A stretch of 64,000 nt of DNA from Dipteris shenzhenensis (Eukaryota; Polypodiophyta; Polypodiopsida; Gleicheniales), in the NCBI GenBank assembly GCA_047967505.1, contig CM106540.1. One strand, written 5' to 3'. The position numbers and the translations under genes were made by a program. Below are positions 62,364 to 64,000 of this stretch, one piece after another. A model generated the notes under the pieces. The model did no database searches. It was not told where the DNA came from and saw only the letters and a list, made by a program, of their open reading frames with translations. The first letter of the stretch is position 1. Every line of letters starts with the position of its first letter.

Positions 62364-63925
62364 CTAGAAATTCAGACACCGATGACATAAAGTAGGAGCA
62401 ATGTGCCTACGGGCCAGCAACTGTCCAGATAGAAAAATTCCCAGAAGCACTCGCCATAAAAAAACATGTTGCCGAAGTGGAACCTTGTATACCCAAGGTT
62501 GCCGCAATATTTTAGTCCACCACTTAGCTGGCCGATGCATTCGCCAAAGAGAATTACCCCTTTCTGAAACCCAGGGTTGAGGCAAAAGACTCAAAGGACG
62601 AGAGGAGGACCCAAGGGAAGTCAATGTCCAATCCTCTAATCGATCCTTGAGTTCCAAAGGGGGAATCAGAACCAAAGGGGAAAGCATACAAGTGATTTGC
62701 TGCCACAAAGTACGATAATGAGAACCCAAACCATACTGTGTAGCTGCCAGAGAAAAGGGAAGCATAGAGCCATCATCATGAATAACATCAGCAACAGTAT
62801 TGATCCCTTTACAAGAAATAAAGTAAGAACGGCGAGGTTTCGGTAAAGCAAGCGGAGGCTGAAAAACTTTTGACCAGTGAATGCTTTCAGCCCGCAAAGA
62901 ATTACCCAGCTGAGACTGTCGACCATGCCATTCCAGGTGAGACAGAATATGTTTCCAATAAAGAAGCAAGTTGGAGACCATAGGGCAGCCATACAAAGTG
63001 CCATCAATGCACCTAAACAAGAAATCCCACTGAGTAGGTTGCCAATGACCAAAAGCAGGAGTACTGATATGCGTGACCAGAGATTGATTCATGAGAGCCC
63101 AAGGCTGATCACCTTTTAGAAATTGCAGCAACATTTTCCCCCTATGTGTACTTGGATATTAGTGATATTCAATCCTCCATGCATTTTAGGGGAACAAATT
63201 CAATGCACCGAAAGCAGTCTGAGACTTTTTCTACCATGTTTGGAACGCCAACAGATTTCCATAATGACAGACATAAAGGAATCTGCCTTGGTGAACATGA
63301 TCAAAGGCAAATAAAATTGAATGTATGCCACAAGATTTGATTGCACTATTTGGAGGCGAACAGTTACAGGCCAGGTTGCCAGTTTCCAATATTCAAACTT
63401 TTTCCATAGCTTGATTAGAACCCAATCAATTTACTCTTGACGAGGTAGTCCCCAGCCCAAAGGAAGACCAAGGTGTCAAACTAACTGAGTGGGTGGGATG
63501 ATCTCCCCTGGCCATAAGAGATTGTGCCAATCCTTAAGATGTAATCGGAGCAGCTTAGACTTTTGAAAGTTAACATGAAGGCCAGCTGCCAAACCATAAA
63601 CTAAAAGGGCTTGCATCAAAGCAGAAAGATCACGTGGAGTATTCCTTAGAGTAAAGAAAGAATCATCAGCATAGGCATGAGCAAGCATGCTGCGATTTTC
63701 ATCCAATTCCAAACCATGCAGAGAAACTGTAGCCACTAGATGGTCAATGTATTGCAACATAGGATGAGTAGCAATAGCATACAGTAAGGCACTAAGGGGA
63801 CAGCCCTGACGAACCAAACTACGAAGAGTCCATTCTTCAGAGATGTCTCCAGAAAGAATACAAGCAGCATTGCTATCCCTGTAGAGCCAATAAATAACCT
63901 GCTGCATTTTTATTCCAAAGCCCAA
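62364..63925 (-). pseudogene. LINE D copy 2 ORF2: RT motif B to zf-RVT
   Basis: Frame 63925-63476 reads KMQQVIYWLYRDSNAACILS, RSLVRQGCPLSALLYAIATH (motif B), AYADDSFFTLRNTPRDLSAL (motif C) and GLAAGLHVNFQKSKLLRLH. Frame 63134-62364 reads GDQPWALMNQSLVTHISTPA, WDFLFRCIDGTLYGCPMVSN and KWWTKILRQPWVYKVPLRQH, then the zinc finger start HIAPTLCHRCLNF ending at TGA 62364. At least two shifts (near 63440 and 63150) break it. It is used here as a guide to D1. Confidence 0.85.
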
Positions 63926-64000
63926 GGATCACATTGTTTGCGAGATGAACTCCTATTGAAAGCTTTGGCAATGTCGATCTGTAAGAGCAAAACATCCTAC

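Larger units (their letters stand above)
61709..64000 (-). mobile_element. LINE family D, copy 2, runs off the window
   Basis: The tail at 61709 (TTTTTTAGTGAAAG, plus-strand reading) is followed upward by a duplicated 3-prime region (61862-62357), the zf-RVT and C-terminal frame 63134-62364, RT with YADD at about 63660, and RT motif B (SLVRQGCPLSALLYAI) at about 63800, continuing past 64000. It is better preserved than D1 in RT. Confidence 0.88.

Noticed and set aside
1-64000. tRNA, rRNA or bacterial-type operon features
   Set aside because: None seen. The only tRNA-related sequences are short primer-binding sites, and ribosome-binding-site logic does not apply to plant nuclear DNA.

Overview
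This window is land-plant nuclear DNA. The evidence is seven spliced exons of a plant vacuolar two-pore cation channel (TPC1 type) on the minus strand, together with plant-style LINEs (DUF4283-like ORF1, zinc knuckle, EEP endonuclease, reverse transcriptase, zf-RVT) and Ty1/copia elements primed by initiator tRNA-Met. One intron is 29.3 kb and the flanking introns run off both ends. Introns of this size point to a large genome such as a fern, lycophyte or gymnosperm, but the species cannot be named from the sequence.

Layout. 1-5465: LINE family A1 copy (+) with its RT core deleted. 5457-6475: decayed copia fragment (+). 6681-9335: four TPC1 exons (S1-S2 loop to start of S5 of the second channel repeat). 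9336-38663: the giant TPC1 intron. It holds a LINE A3 copy (about 10340-16572), a cluster of LINE B copies (16720-24527), a minus-strand LINE B split by a copia element with 240-bp LTRs and a 5-bp target duplication (copia-1, 25470-30836, itself holding two truncated LINE A fragments), a LINE C fragment with 267-bp 5-prime repeats (about 31707-33140), two more LINE B copies (33140-36412) and a minus-strand LINE A2 fragment (36669-37636). 38664-40269: three more TPC1 exons (second EF-hand and S1). 41170-55640: an old LINE A copy split by a young copia element (copia-2, 41345-53801, LTRs differing at 3 of 201 sites), which is itself split inside gag by a full-length LINE A2 (45743-52112, 12-bp target duplication). 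55648-64000: minus-strand LINE D copies stacked head to tail, including a full-length 5.4-kb copy with a 14-bp target duplication.

The seven exons join in perfect frame with GT-AG borders and no stop, so the channel gene appears intact despite its load of transposons. The residues expected to form its luminal calcium sensor lie on both sides of the 29-kb intron. The retroelements are mostly broken; copia-2 and LINE A2 are the least decayed. Features shared between elements include ORF1 stops that overlap or almost touch the ORF2 start in four LINE families, GTAC-rich arrays in the 5-prime leaders of two copia elements and one LINE, paired hairpins at LINE A1 3-prime ends, and microsatellite tails on LINE B.
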